Both the position numbers and the translations under genes were made by a program. Below the pieces are notes generated by a model. It had not been told where the DNA came from, ran no database searches, and worked only from the letters and a program-made list of their open reading frames with translations. This document shows positions 35,471-45,070 of a stretch of 64,000 bases of DNA, piece by piece; position 1 is the first letter of the stretch; each line of letters begins with the position of its first letter. The DNA is from Chitinimonas sp036961565 (GTDB lineage: Bacteria; Pseudomonadota; Gammaproteobacteria; Burkholderiales; Chitinimonadaceae), in NCBI RefSeq assembly GCF_036961565.1, contig NZ_JBAMDD010000011.1, positions 1-64,000 on the forward strand, read 5' to 3'.

Positions 35471-36468
35471 TGGCGGACGGTACACCTCGCCTCTCGATGC
35501 TGCTGATTGCCTACAATCAGGCCGGCACCATTGCCGATGCGATCGCAGGCGCTTTGGCCCAAGACTACGCGAATCTGGAAATCATCCTGTCGGATGACGC
35601 CTCCAGCGACGAGACCTGGCAGCTCATGCAGCAGGCGGTGCGTGACTACCGTGGCCCACACCGCATCGTGCTGAACCGCAATCCCAGCAATCTGGGCATA
35701 GGCGCACATCTGGATAGAGCAACGCGACTCAGTAGCGGTGAACTCCTGCTGGTAGCAGCCGGCGACGATGTGTCGCTACCGCAGCGGGCCAGTCTTTGTG
35801 CCTCCGCCTGGGTGGCGGCAGGGTGCCGGCCCGATCTGATCGCTGGCAGTCTGATTGCCATGGATGCGGACGGCAGCAGGCAGGAGAGCATTAGCCCCGA
35901 TCAGTTGGCCACTTACCGCAATGCCGCCGACTGGCTAGCGCGGCCACCCTTGGTTATCGGCGCTGCCCAGGCCTGGACCCGGCGCTTGTTCGATCGGCAT
36001 GGCGGGCTACCCAGTGGGGTGGTCTACGAAGATCTGGTGATGGTGTTCCGTGCCATCGTCGGCGGTGGCGCCATCACGCTTGATCAGCCGCTGGTGCGTT
36101 ACCGACGCGGCGGCTATTCAGCCAAGCAAGCAAGCCTTAGCGCTGCTGACGTGGCCCGTCGCCTGCTGCGCGGCGCGCGTGGCGCCTTGGTCGAGATTCC
36201 CCTCCTGTTGCAAGCAGCGCAACTGGCTGGGCAGGAAGCGGCTGTGGCCAGTGCCTTTGCCGCCAAGCTGCGCCGCGAAGGCTTTATCCACGACATGCTC
36301 ACCGCCGGCAATCAGGCTCAGCGCCTGCGCCTGTTTGTCACCACACCAGGCGTGCCGCTAGCGGTGCGGCTGCGCCTATTGGCTTACGCGGCATTCCCCT
36401 GGGTACTGGCTCCCTGGTTTGCTGCCAAGCGTTGGCGGGCACGGCGCAAAGGCGCAAAAGTCTCTTGA
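35470..36468 (+). CDS. glycosyltransferase family 2
   Basis: Enzyme of 332 residues: LSMLLIAYNQAGTIADAI, IILSDDASSDET and LVAAGDDVSLPQRA (DD metal motif) in the GT-A domain, followed by about 120 residues that end in a hydrophobic and basic segment (AAFPWVLAPWFAAKRWRARRKG) and may contact the membrane. ATG overlaps the previous stop (TGATG). Last gene of the island; the right direct repeat begins 146 bases downstream and no terminator was seen. Confidence 0.85.
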   Translation: MADGTPRLSMLLIAYNQAGTIADAIAGALAQDYANLEIILSDDASSDETWQLMQQAVRDYRGPHRIVLNRNPSNLGIGAHLDRATRLSSGELLLVAAGDDVSLPQRASLCASAWVAAGCRPDLIAGSLIAMDADGSRQESISPDQLATYRNAADWLARPPLVIGAAQAWTRRLFDRHGGLPSGVVYEDLVMVFRAIVGGGAITLDQPLVRYRRGGYSAKQASLSAADVARRLLRGARGALVEIPLLLQAAQLAGQEAAVASAFAAKLRREGFIHDMLTAGNQAQRLRLFVTTPGVPLAVRLRLLAYAAFPWVLAPWFAAKRWRARRKGAKVS

Positions 36469-36613
36469 TACGGGCAGATAAAGCTTGAACCTGGCCGGAC
36501 TGGTATTCGACGTACCGCCCGGCTCAAATTCACAGCGCCCAGCCAGCAGCGCGGACGCACATGCGCTGCAACTGGGCTCGCATTCCATCGCAGCCGGCTC
36601 ACGTTGTCTGCGA

Positions 36614-36806
36614 TTCACACCGTGTAGGGAATTGCCGTCAAACTACTTACCGGAAACTCTCCGCGTTGCCGTTTTACTACCACTCAGGCGCAGGCTTCCT
36701 GCTTCGTAGCAAGGGCGACACAGCGTCTAGATGTCGTATAGCGCCTTCAATTGCGCAACCCTCGGTGCCAGCTCCGCGGCCTCGCCCGGCTGCAGCAGGC
36801 TGATGA
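36614..36806. repeat. right copy of the direct repeat flanking the LPS gene island
   Basis: Partner of 31217-31446. It includes the last 27 codons of the intact terB-like gene. It lacks the palindrome present in the left copy. Confidence 0.85.
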
Positions 36807-36969
36807 TACGGGCCAGTACCCGCTTCTCGTTGTCGTCCAACTTACCGTCGCGCAAGGCGATGGTCAGTATCTGGTCGAACTCGGCTAGGTCCAGCTTGCC
36901 ATCGTTGCCAAAGCAGCTGATGGATCGAAAGCTCATTTCCAGGTAATCGCGTGCTTCGTCTTGACTCAT
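36727..36969 (-). CDS. TerB-like acidic protein, last gene of the PspA-flotillin-ATPase operon
   Basis: A small acidic all-helical protein of 80 residues. The two stretches FGNDGKLDLAEFDQIL and ALRDGKLDDNEKRVLARII show the repeated helix with DGxLxxxE pattern of TerB domains, which bind metal and sit at the membrane in tellurite/stress systems. AAGGAAG stands before the ATG, 50 bases after the giant ATPase gene. The position as last gene of the stress operon supports a role as partner of the ATPase. A decayed copy of its 3' end lies 5.3 kb away at 31.4 kb. Confidence 0.75.
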   Translation of the reverse strand: MSQDEARDYLEMSFRSISCFGNDGKLDLAEFDQILTIALRDGKLDDNEKRVLARIISLLQPGEAAELAPRVAQLKALYDI

Positions 36970-37019
36970 GTTTCTTCCTTTTAGGTAGGGGGTTTAGTCT
37001 GGGTCGGCAATATGTGCCG

Positions 37020-40000
37020 TCAAATCGGTATTTCATCGGTAGCGGGCGGTGGCTCGCTGCTGCGTGGCTTCAGCTGCAGCTTGCCGGCGCCTACCTTGCT
37101 GGCGATGGCCTGTAACTGTTCGTTGAGCAGTTGCACCCTGTCCCATATATCGTGGTCCAGCCTTATCTTGTGGTTCATGGCGCTGACCACCGGCACCAGC
37201 CCGGTATCGAACGATTGCGCCATGCGCTTGACCGTTTCGGACAAATCCCCCAGGTCTGGCGGAGCCACCTGCACCGTGGTCTGCTGCGCCGCCATGGCTG
37301 CGCCCAGGCCAGCCAGGGCGGCCTGCACGCCCTCGGCCCATTGCGGGGCGTGGCCGGCCTGCAGGGCTAGGTGTATCTCGCCCAACTGCCCGGTGATATG
37401 CGACAGCTGGGTAGCCAGCTTGCTGGCGCCATCGGCCTCGTCGCCACCGGTACGCTTGATATGCTGGTAATCACGCTTGATCTGGGCCCAACGCTCCGCT
37501 TCGGCGGCAGACATGCCACCACGCAGCTCAGCCAAGCGCAGCAGGTTTTCCTCGGCACCGGCGGTCAACGTCTGCGCCTCGCCCTGGTAGTGGTCAGCCA
37601 ACAACTGGGCCAGTTCGGCTTCGCTCTGCAGGGCATTCACCTTTTCTGCCAGCTTGGCCATATTGCGGTAGCTACCCTGCAGCTTGAAGGCTGGCTCTGT
37701 GCGATAGGCATCAGCCTGGGCGGCCGAGGCGATATAGCTGGCGTTGACCTTCATCACCGTATCGCGCAAGCGTAACAAGCGCTGCAACACCCCTACGATC
37801 TCACTGATCTCGGCCTGGCCGTAGGGATGGGAAAGCGCCGACGGCGGTATCTCTTCACCGGCCGCCATGCGCAGAAAGCGATGCAAGTCATCCGGGTCAC
37901 GGTTGGCCAGCGGCGCCAGTGCCGGGTTGCTGGTCAGGCAGTTCTCGATATAGCTGAGGGCAAACAACTCCTCCTTGCCGCCCAGCACATCGCCCAGATT
38001 GTAGATGTCCGCCCGGTTGGCCAGCATATCGGGAATCTTGAATACATCGCCCGACTCGGTATAGGGGTTACCTGCCATGACAATGGCGAACTTCTTGCCG
38101 CGCAGGTCACAGGTGCGGGGCTGGCCATTCCATACGCCGTCGATGCGGCGGGTAGCATCGCACAGGCTGATGAACTTCTGCAGGAAGGCCGGGTGGGTAT
38201 GCTGGATGTCGTCCAGGTAGAGCATCACGTTATTGCCCATCACCAGCGCCAGATTCAGCTTTTCCAGCTCCTGCCTGGCGGTGACATCAGGTGCATCAGC
38301 CGGGTCGAGCGAGCTGACCTCGTGCCCCAGCGAAGGGCAGTTGATACGCACGAATACCAGCCCCAAGCGGTTGGCCAGATATTCCATCAAGGTGGTCTTG
38401 CCATAGCCTGGCGGTGATATCAGCAGCAGCAAGCCCATCTGGTCCACCCGGCGGCTATCGCCTACCGTCCCTATCTGCTTGGCAAAGTTCGCACCTACCA
38501 GAGGCAGATAGACTTCCGAGATCAGCTTGTTGCGCACAAAGCTGCTCAGCGGCTTGGCCTGGAAATCCTTCAAACGCAGCCGCTCCCGCTCACGTCCCAG
38601 CAGTTCGCCACGCAGTGCCTGGTACTGCTCGAAGCCTGGCAACACCTGCTCCACATGGTGGCGCAGGCGCTGGGCGAAATCATCCAGGGTCAGCCGCAAG
38701 CGGCCGTCCTGCAGGCGGGGATGCTGGCCCAGCAAACCTGTCACCTCCACCTCCAGCACAGCGTTGACGCGCTGCCTGGGCAGATCAGCCAGCAGTACGG
38801 CAGCGGCCTCAGCCACAAAATGGGCAGAGCCGCCATGGCGCCGGACATAGCCCTGCAACCAGGACTGCACCGCACGCCAACGCTGTGCCAGGCCTGCATG
38901 CCCCAAGGCATCGCGCCAGTCGCCAAAATGGCCGCGCTCGGTCAGGGTGCGCACAAAAGCCTGCGCCAGGTCGTCAGCCGCTGCCGAGAGCACAAACTGC
39001 AGCACTGTCTGGCCTAGCTCCTCGGCAAGGTAGCTGGCCACCAGCACGGCAGCCGGCAGTTGGTCGGCCGCCTCAAAGCCTGCCTGCTGCTGCCAACGCT
39101 CCAGCTGTTCGGCCAGTTCAGCCACCAACTGCTGCTGGGCGCCGCGCTCGTCGAACTCGCCCAGCAGCAAGCTGGCCTGACGCGCACGCAAGGCCAGGGC
39201 ATGTTGATGGGCCTCGTCCAGGCTGGCCCAGAACAACTGGGCAACAGCCCGGATCCGGGGCGGGATGGCCAGTGTACCGGCGGCTGTGCGCATGGGTAGC
39301 AAGTCCGCCAGCAGGCGGCTGGCATCCTCGTCATGCACGCCCTTCTGGTAACCCTCCTGATAGCGGGGGGCAGCAAAGGTCTGCACCTTCTGCAACAGGG
39401 TGCCTTCCAGCGCAGCCACATCCAACTGGTTATTACTCAGGCCCTCGCGCCCCTGCTCCGCCGCGCGCAGCAGCTGCCAGGCCAGGAATTCTGCACGGTA
39501 CACATCCGGGCTCTCGGATGGCAGTGCCAGCCCCCAAAAGGGGCGCAGCCCGGCCAGCCGGTCATCTGCAACCGGTTCGGTATAGTCTGTCCCACTGAGG
39601 TGGACACATAGCGTGTCGTCCCGCACAGCCAATGCCAGCTCCAGCGCCTGCTGGCTGACACTGAATCGATGCTTGCCCAGCCGTATCAGCTTGCCGCCAT
39701 CCTCAAAGATGTCAGCCTGATCGCGCAAGGCGCGCACCGACTGATCCTGGGCCGACTTGAGCTGCCCTTCCAACTGGTCGGCACTGACGTTGTCGCCCGC
39801 GCCACGCAGGCTGGCGATCAATTCACGCAGCTTGAGTACCAATTGGTCGGCCGCGAAATAGGTCTGCAGCGCAGTGGCATCGGCGAACTTGCCTATCTTC
39901 TTGGCGATGCCGGCCGCCAGCCGGTCTGCCGCCGCCTTCAGGCTGCCGAGTTTCTGCTGCCGCTCTGCCAACAGGCCCTGGCGCTTGGCTTCAAAGGCCT

Positions 40001-42257
40001 CGAATACCGCCTCGCGCTTGCCCAGGATATCGCCCAGGAAGGCCTCATGCTCGCCAAAGCGGCCTTCCAGCTCCTCCAGCTGACCCACCAGCCTGGCCAA
40101 TTGCTCATCGCAGGCTTCCGGCGTTGCCGCCAGGTTGAGGCCATTGTCCAGGCTCTGACCAAACAGCTTGAGCTGGGCACCGAATTCCGCCTGGGCCTCG
40201 GCCACACCCAACTGCTTCTTGCGGTTGCCGGCCTCGGCACGCAACTGGTTGACCCTGGCATAAACCGTGGAAATGGCATCCAGCAACCGCGTGCGCAGCA
40301 CTGCGTCGCCCACCTTGAGCGCCCCCAGGGTTTCGGTCAGCAGATCCAGGCTGTCACCCACATCGTCCAGCGCGCTCAGCAGCGGCGCCAGCTGTGCAAC
40401 GGTAGCCGCACCCGGCACCTTGCTGGCAATCTCGGCCAGTTGGGCATCAAACGCCGCCAATGCTGCCGGCTCCGACAGGAAGCGCACCGCCCCTTCGCCC
40501 AGCAGGTCCTGCTCGCGTGCCAGGATGGCATCCAGCTCGGCAATCCGGGCCGTATCGATATAACGCAGGTCTTTCAGCGTCAGCAGCTTGCCTCTTGCCT
40601 GCCGCAGGCGATCCAGCAACTCGGTAAATTGGCGCGGGTGCTGCCAGATAGTGCGCTTGATCTCGGCCACCAGTGCCGCCTGATTGGCCTCAGCCTCGGC
40701 GATGGCCTGTGCGGCCGTGCGGCGGTATTGCTCAACCTTGTCGAACTCGTCCAGCATCAGTCTGGCTGTATGGGCCAGCTGTTTCAGGCCCTCCGCCAGA
40801 TCGACTTCCGGTGTGGTCAGCCAGAAATAGCCATCCACCACGCGGCGCGCACGCTTTTCCAGGTCTTCATACATGGCGCGTGCCGGGGCCGATGCCTGTG
40901 CGGCGCGGGCCAGCCCAAACAGCTCGGCAATGCCGCGCACCAGCTCGCCATTGCCCAGCTTGCCCAGAAAGCTCTGCTTCTCTGTCGCGCCAGCCGCATG
41001 CTCGTCGGTATGAAAAGGCGTATCCCACAGCTGCATGGGATGCAGCCTGACCGGTTCGTCGGCATCGACCGAAAACGCCAGCATGCGCCCATCGGCATAC
41101 AGGGCATAACCATGGCCGACGATGGGATTGGCCAGGCGCTTGTGTATCAGGTTGTAAGGAAACAGACCGTAGCGGCCCGCCTCCAGATTGCAGAAGACAT
41201 ACAGCACATCCTCGCCATTGGGCGAGCGGATAAGCCGGTCGAATCCCATGCCGGCGCAGTCAGGGCCGAAGTCCTTGTACTCGCCGCTGGCCAAGTAGAT
41301 GCCGCCGGGGAAGATGATGCCCTGATCCTCGGGCAGGCTGATGCAGGCCTGGCCCAGGGCATCGATACGCTGCACCGAGCGGGTACGGGGGTTGAAGACC
41401 AGGTAACGGTAAGCAGCCTCCCGGTATGGCCGTATCTTCAGCAGCAGCACGCCGCCCGCGCGGGCGTACTGGATGTCGGCATCCATCAGGGATTGGGTGC
41501 TGTCCTCCACCGGCTCGCTATAGATGCCCAGGCCGGTCTCGGTATTGTTTTCCACCTTGATGGTCAGGTCGCCCCCCACCGTCTCGACAAACACGGTATC
41601 GAGAACATTGACGTGAGGATGGCGCCCCAGCACATGCTGCTCACGGGTGGTGGCCTGCCACTCAAAATCATGGCTGGGTGGCAGAGCCATATCGCGCTCA
41701 CCGCGATTGTCGATGTAACTGGCACTGCCATCGACCGCCAGCTCCCAGCGGAACACCCGCAGGTTCTGCATGCTGGGGCCGGTCTTGAATGCCGCCAGCA
41801 GCTTGCCATTGACCAGCCGCAGTTGCAGCAGGCTGGCCTCCTTGTAATAGCCATACAGCTCGCGAAAATCCTGCTCGAAGCGAGCGTCAGCCAGCAGGCT
41901 GTCCGCCAGCGGCAGTGCCTCCAGCTCGGGGCCATCGGCCGACTCTGCCAGACGGTAGAGGCCGAACACATCGCTGATGCGGGTCTCCTGTTTCAGCCCC
42001 AGGAACACGTTGTAGCCAAACAGCAGGGTATCGCCCACCCGGACGATGTCGCGGGCGGTGCAATTGCTTTCGGTCCGGGCCCGCACCCTGGCAGCCAGGG
42101 CCAGCCTGGATTCGCCAAACTCGGCCAGGCGTGCCGTATTGAGCGCCTCGGTCTTGCCCTCCAACTCGCGGCCCTGCTTGGCCAGGCGGCCCTTTACCAG
42201 CTCATAGCCGCCGCTCTCCGCCACCTGCAGGTCGGTTTCTTGGTCTGTGGTCTGCAT
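37020..42257 (-). CDS. giant AAA+ ATPase ('DNA repair ATPase' family)
   Basis: Protein of 1745 residues, the largest in the window. Roughly the first 450 residues are beta-rich and propeller-like (repeated LFGYNVFLGL, VFNPRTRSVQRI, YALYADGRMLAFSVD units). A long helical and coiled-coil part follows (about 480-1240). The AAA+ domain has Walker A PPGYGKTTL (about 1281-1289), Walker B MLYLDDIQ (about 1345), a sensor segment IVMAGNPYTESG and a possible arginine finger in MLANRADIYN. The C-terminal 250 residues are again coiled coil. Homologues are annotated 'DNA repair ATPase' without direct proof. Its neighbours (flotillin, PspA, TerB) point to membrane stress or conflict rather than classical repair. 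Confidence 0.85.
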   Translation of the reverse strand: MQTTDQETDLQVAESGGYELVKGRLAKQGRELEGKTEALNTARLAEFGESRLALAARVRARTESNCTARDIVRVGDTLLFGYNVFLGLKQETRISDVFGLYRLAESADGPELEALPLADSLLADARFEQDFRELYGYYKEASLLQLRLVNGKLLAAFKTGPSMQNLRVFRWELAVDGSASYIDNRGERDMALPPSHDFEWQATTREQHVLGRHPHVNVLDTVFVETVGGDLTIKVENNTETGLGIYSEPVEDSTQSLMDADIQYARAGGVLLLKIRPYREAAYRYLVFNPRTRSVQRIDALGQACISLPEDQGIIFPGGIYLASGEYKDFGPDCAGMGFDRLIRSPNGEDVLYVFCNLEAGRYGLFPYNLIHKRLANPIVGHGYALYADGRMLAFSVDADEPVRLHPMQLWDTPFHTDEHAAGATEKQSFLGKLGNGELVRGIAELFGLARAAQASAPARAMYEDLEKRARRVVDGYFWLTTPEVDLAEGLKQLAHTARLMLDEFDKVEQYRRTAAQAIAEAEANQAALVAEIKRTIWQHPRQFTELLDRLRQARGKLLTLKDLRYIDTARIAELDAILAREQDLLGEGAVRFLSEPAALAAFDAQLAEIASKVPGAATVAQLAPLLSALDDVGDSLDLLTETLGALKVGDAVLRTRLLDAISTVYARVNQLRAEAGNRKKQLGVAEAQAEFGAQLKLFGQSLDNGLNLAATPEACDEQLARLVGQLEELEGRFGEHEAFLGDILGKREAVFEAFEAKRQGLLAERQQKLGSLKAAADRLAAGIAKKIGKFADATALQTYFAADQLVLKLRELIASLRGAGDNVSADQLEGQLKSAQDQSVRALRDQADIFEDGGKLIRLGKHRFSVSQQALELALAVRDDTLCVHLSGTDYTEPVADDRLAGLRPFWGLALPSESPDVYRAEFLAWQLLRAAEQGREGLSNNQLDVAALEGTLLQKVQTFAAPRYQEGYQKGVHDEDASRLLADLLPMRTAAGTLAIPPRIRAVAQLFWASLDEAHQHALALRARQASLLLGEFDERGAQQQLVAELAEQLERWQQQAGFEAADQLPAAVLVASYLAEELGQTVLQFVLSAAADDLAQAFVRTLTERGHFGDWRDALGHAGLAQRWRAVQSWLQGYVRRHGGSAHFVAEAAAVLLADLPRQRVNAVLEVEVTGLLGQHPRLQDGRLRLTLDDFAQRLRHHVEQVLPGFEQYQALRGELLGRERERLRLKDFQAKPLSSFVRNKLISEVYLPLVGANFAKQIGTVGDSRRVDQMGLLLLISPPGYGKTTLMEYLANRLGLVFVRINCPSLGHEVSSLDPADAPDVTARQELEKLNLALVMGNNVMLYLDDIQHTHPAFLQKFISLCDATRRIDGVWNGQPRTCDLRGKKFAIVMAGNPYTESGDVFKIPDMLANRADIYNLGDVLGGKEELFALSYIENCLTSNPALAPLANRDPDDLHRFLRMAAGEEIPPSALSHPYGQAEISEIVGVLQRLLRLRDTVMKVNASYIASAAQADAYRTEPAFKLQGSYRNMAKLAEKVNALQSEAELAQLLADHYQGEAQTLTAGAEENLLRLAELRGGMSAAEAERWAQIKRDYQHIKRTGGDEADGASKLATQLSHITGQLGEIHLALQAGHAPQWAEGVQAALAGLGAAMAAQQTTVQVAPPDLGDLSETVKRMAQSFDTGLVPVVSAMNHKIRLDHDIWDRVQLLNEQLQAIASKVGAGKLQLKPRSSEPPPATDEIPI

Positions 42258-42272
42258 CGGTACTCAATCATG

Positions 42273-42299
42273 GCGCAGGGCAGCCTTGCCGCCCTGCGC
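42273..42299. other. intercistronic hairpin before the ATPase gene
   Basis: Perfect 9-bp inverted repeat (GCGCAGGGC / GCCCTGCGC) with a nine-base loop in the 52-base gap between the zinc-ribbon gene and the ATPase gene. There is no T run, so it is more likely an RNA stability or processing element than a terminator. Confidence 0.45.
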
Positions 42300-42309
42300 G
42301 GTTTCTGGA

Positions 42310-42870
42310 TCAATGGTTCTTGCTGTCATCGCGGCTCAGGTAGGCCAACAGCTCGGCACGGTTGGGCTGGCTGTCGAGCCACTGCCTCAGCCGCACAGCT
42401 TCCTGGTAGACCGCCTCGCCCAAGCGGCTGCGCCAGGCCGATTCCCGGTGGGCCACAGCCTCCGCCTCGCGCACCCGTCGCTGCCACTGCGCTGACACCA
42501 CCTCATCCAGCACGCCATCGTAGCCATACTGGCTCAGGGCAGCCCACTCATTCCCATCCAGCCAGACATGCTGGCAGGCAGCGCAATGGTCCAGCCGGAA
42601 CGGCAGCCCGGCCGCCACCCGCAGGCGGTTCATCAAACGTTGGCAGTGCGGGCAGGCCGCCGCCTGCGCCACCTCGGCGGCGACATCCTCGCCACCCACC
42701 ACCACCGGTTCGGGCTTGCCCACAAGCTGGCGTCTGGCACGCCAGCTGCGCCAGCCCTCCATGGCCAGCCAGCTACCGTGGCATTGGGCACAGCTATCGG
42801 CCTTTAGGCCGGGGCTCAGTTCGGTCGTTGCCAACACTTGGTCGCTGCAACGTATGCAATTGGTCACCAT
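42310..42870 (-). CDS. double zinc-ribbon (zf-TFIIB-like) protein
   Basis: Protein of 186 residues with two treble-clef or ribbon modules: CIRC...CAQCHGSWL near the N-terminus and CPHCQRLMNRL...CAACQHVWLDGNEWAAL in the middle. Both fit the zf-TFIIB pattern, in which CxxC pairs end in a W-L-D/E motif. The C-terminal third is helical and charged. The second of two adjacent ATGs was chosen because it lies six bases from AAGGTG. It sits ten bases after the flotillin gene and is presumably a zinc-binding adaptor of the stress complex. Confidence 0.78.
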   Translation of the reverse strand: MVTNCIRCSDQVLATTELSPGLKADSCAQCHGSWLAMEGWRSWRARRQLVGKPEPVVVGGEDVAAEVAQAAACPHCQRLMNRLRVAAGLPFRLDHCAACQHVWLDGNEWAALSQYGYDGVLDEVVSAQWQRRVREAEAVAHRESAWRSRLGEAVYQEAVRLRQWLDSQPNRAELLAYLSRDDSKNH

Positions 42871-42880
42871 CATCAGCACC

Positions 42881-44980
42881 TTACTTACGCCCAAACTTGC
42901 CCAGCAACTGGCCTATCAAGGCTTTCTGCTCCTCACTGCCTTCGCTCATGACCTTGGCCAGAAAGGCCGATACCGTGAGGTTCTGCAGATCATCCGTACC
43001 CACATTGCCCATGATGTCCTTCACGTCGGCAAGCAGGTCCTTATCTCCATTAAGATGGCCCTTGAACACCGTCTGCAGGGTCTCGCTCTTGCCTATGGTG
43101 GCGTCTATGGCCTTGCCTATGCCCAGCGCATTGACGAAGCGTTGGAAGTAGTCGCCGTCGCCCCCCACGATATCGATCTTGGCGTTGCCCAGCGCAGTGG
43201 ACAGTACCTCGGCCTGTTCGCGGGCAATCGAGGTATTGGCCTCAATGGCCTTGAGGGTCTCGATATGGGCGTTGTCCAGCCGCATACGGAATTCCTCGTG
43301 CGAGCGGGTGTCTTCGGTCATCGCGCCCATGGCGGCAAACTTTTCCTTCAAGCCAGCTGCCTCAGCCACGAAGCGGGCCTGGATGGCAGACGCTTCAGCT
43401 TCGCCCTGCTGGCGCAAGGCATCGGCATCCGCTAGGCGCACATGCACATCGGCCAGGCCCAGCTTTTCCTTGCCGGTGGCCTCGGCTTCCAGCTTGTCCT
43501 TCAGCGCGCTGGCTTCGGCATGGCCAAACTTGGCCACCGCATCGGCATCGGCCAGCTTCACCCGCACCGCCGCCATGCCATCCTTCTCCTTGGCATCGGC
43601 CTGCACCGTCATCACCTTGGCCTCTGCCAGGCCGGCTGCCGCGCTGAGTGCCTCTATGCCTTCGGCCTCGCGCTTCTTCGACTCGGCTTCCTTCTCGGCC
43701 ACCTTGAGCTTGGCCTCCGCCAGCGTCAGTTGCTCGGCTGCCTTGTGCTTGGCACGCAGCTCCTCGGCCTCGGCCGCCTTCACATCCACCACCATCTGCT
43801 CGGCAGCCCGTCCTTCGGCGCTGATCACGGTCGCTTTCTTGTTGCGGTCGGCTTCCGATACCACCCGCAGCTCGTTGATGGCCTCTTCCTGCTCCGCCAC
43901 GGTACGTTCCACGGCTATTCGCTCGCGTATCACCTCGGCGATGTTCTTCTTCTCGACCTCAACCGCCTTTTCCTTGTCTATCTCCTGCAAGGTCACTTCG
44001 CGCTCACGTGCCACCACCTCCAGCTCGCGGGCACGGACGACCTTTTCTTCCTCGATAGCCACGGCGCGCTTGCGGTTGTTTTCCGCCACCTCGGTTTCAC
44101 GCTTCATGTTCTCGTTCTGTACGGCCAGGTCCTGCTCCATCTTGATACGGGCGGTTTCGGCCTTGAGCTTTTCTTCGGCCTGCACCTTGGCGGCCTCCGC
44201 CTCTTCGCGGGCACGCACCGAGGTGATCTCGCGCTGCTGCCGCGCCTCGGCATCGGCCTGCTGCCGTTCCAGCTCCAGCAAGGCTTCGGTGGTCTGCACA
44301 TCCTTCTTCTTGATCTGCATCTGCTCATTGCGCTGCAGCTCATTGGTCTGCACGTGCTCCACCGCCGTCAGCTCGGTAATCTTGCGTATGCCCTGGGCGT
44401 CCAGGATATTGCTGGGGTCCAGCTTCTCTATGGGCGTCTGCTCCAGGAAATCAATGGCCGCATCGTCCAGCACATAGCCGGACAGGTCGTCGCCTATCTG
44501 GCGGATGATCTCGTCGCGGAATCGGTCGCGCGCTTGGTAGAGATCGACGAAATCCATGGACTTGCCCACCGTCTTGAGCGCCTCGGAGAACTTGGCCGAG
44601 AACAGCTCTTCCAAAGTAGACTGGTCAGATGCACGGGCGCAGCCCACAGCCTGCGCCACCTTGAGTACATCCTCGGCGGTCTTGTTGACGCGGATAAAGA
44701 AGGTGACCTTGATGTCGGCGCGGATATTGTCGGCGCAGATCAATCCCTCCTTTCCCGAGCGGTCTATCACGATGGTCTTGAGCGATATCTCCATCGTCTC
44801 CTTCTTGTGGATGATGGGATAGGCCACCCCACCGGTGAAGGTGACATCCGGCACGGCCTTGAGCTTGTTGATGATCAGGGCATGGCCCTGCTCCACCTTG
44901 TTGTAGAACTTCGCGAACAAGGCAAAGATGCCGAAAATAATGACGGCAAGTACGCCGACAGCGATCAGTATGGCTTCCAT
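42881..44980 (-). CDS. yqiK: flotillin-like SPFH protein (YqiK family)
   Basis: Membrane scaffold protein of 699 residues. One N-terminal transmembrane helix (residues 3-23) is followed by the SPFH/band-7 domain (about 25-200, with FYNKVEQGHALI and IKVTFFIRVNKTAEDVL), then a very long Glu/Ala/Lys-rich coiled coil (about 205-560) with the EA repeats of flotillins, and a conserved C-terminal domain. Flotillins form cages that organise membrane microdomains. AAGGAGAAAT precedes the start. A 90-base gap separates it from the YqiJ-like gene; the yqiJ-yqiK pair is conserved from E. coli. Confidence 0.9.
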   Translation of the reverse strand: MEAILIAVGVLAVIIFGIFALFAKFYNKVEQGHALIINKLKAVPDVTFTGGVAYPIIHKKETMEISLKTIVIDRSGKEGLICADNIRADIKVTFFIRVNKTAEDVLKVAQAVGCARASDQSTLEELFSAKFSEALKTVGKSMDFVDLYQARDRFRDEIIRQIGDDLSGYVLDDAAIDFLEQTPIEKLDPSNILDAQGIRKITELTAVEHVQTNELQRNEQMQIKKKDVQTTEALLELERQQADAEARQQREITSVRAREEAEAAKVQAEEKLKAETARIKMEQDLAVQNENMKRETEVAENNRKRAVAIEEEKVVRARELEVVAREREVTLQEIDKEKAVEVEKKNIAEVIRERIAVERTVAEQEEAINELRVVSEADRNKKATVISAEGRAAEQMVVDVKAAEAEELRAKHKAAEQLTLAEAKLKVAEKEAESKKREAEGIEALSAAAGLAEAKVMTVQADAKEKDGMAAVRVKLADADAVAKFGHAEASALKDKLEAEATGKEKLGLADVHVRLADADALRQQGEAEASAIQARFVAEAAGLKEKFAAMGAMTEDTRSHEEFRMRLDNAHIETLKAIEANTSIAREQAEVLSTALGNAKIDIVGGDGDYFQRFVNALGIGKAIDATIGKSETLQTVFKGHLNGDKDLLADVKDIMGNVGTDDLQNLTVSAFLAKVMSEGSEEQKALIGQLLGKFGRK

Positions 44981-45070
44981 TGGGGTATTTCTCCTTGAGC
45001 TGACGGCCCCTGGCGAGGCTCTGTAGCGGGTAATCTGGTAATTTATTGTTGAACGGCTATTGCGTAGGCA

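Noticed and set aside
39669..43151. 1160-codon plus-strand frame opposite the giant ATPase gene
   Set aside because: Antisense to the ATPase and zinc-ribbon genes, Gln/His/Arg-rich composition and no recognisable domain.
43179..44998. Long serine-rich and leucine-rich plus-strand frames opposite the flotillin gene
   Set aside because: They mirror the Glu/Ala/Lys coiled coil of the flotillin; low complexity, no ribosome site.
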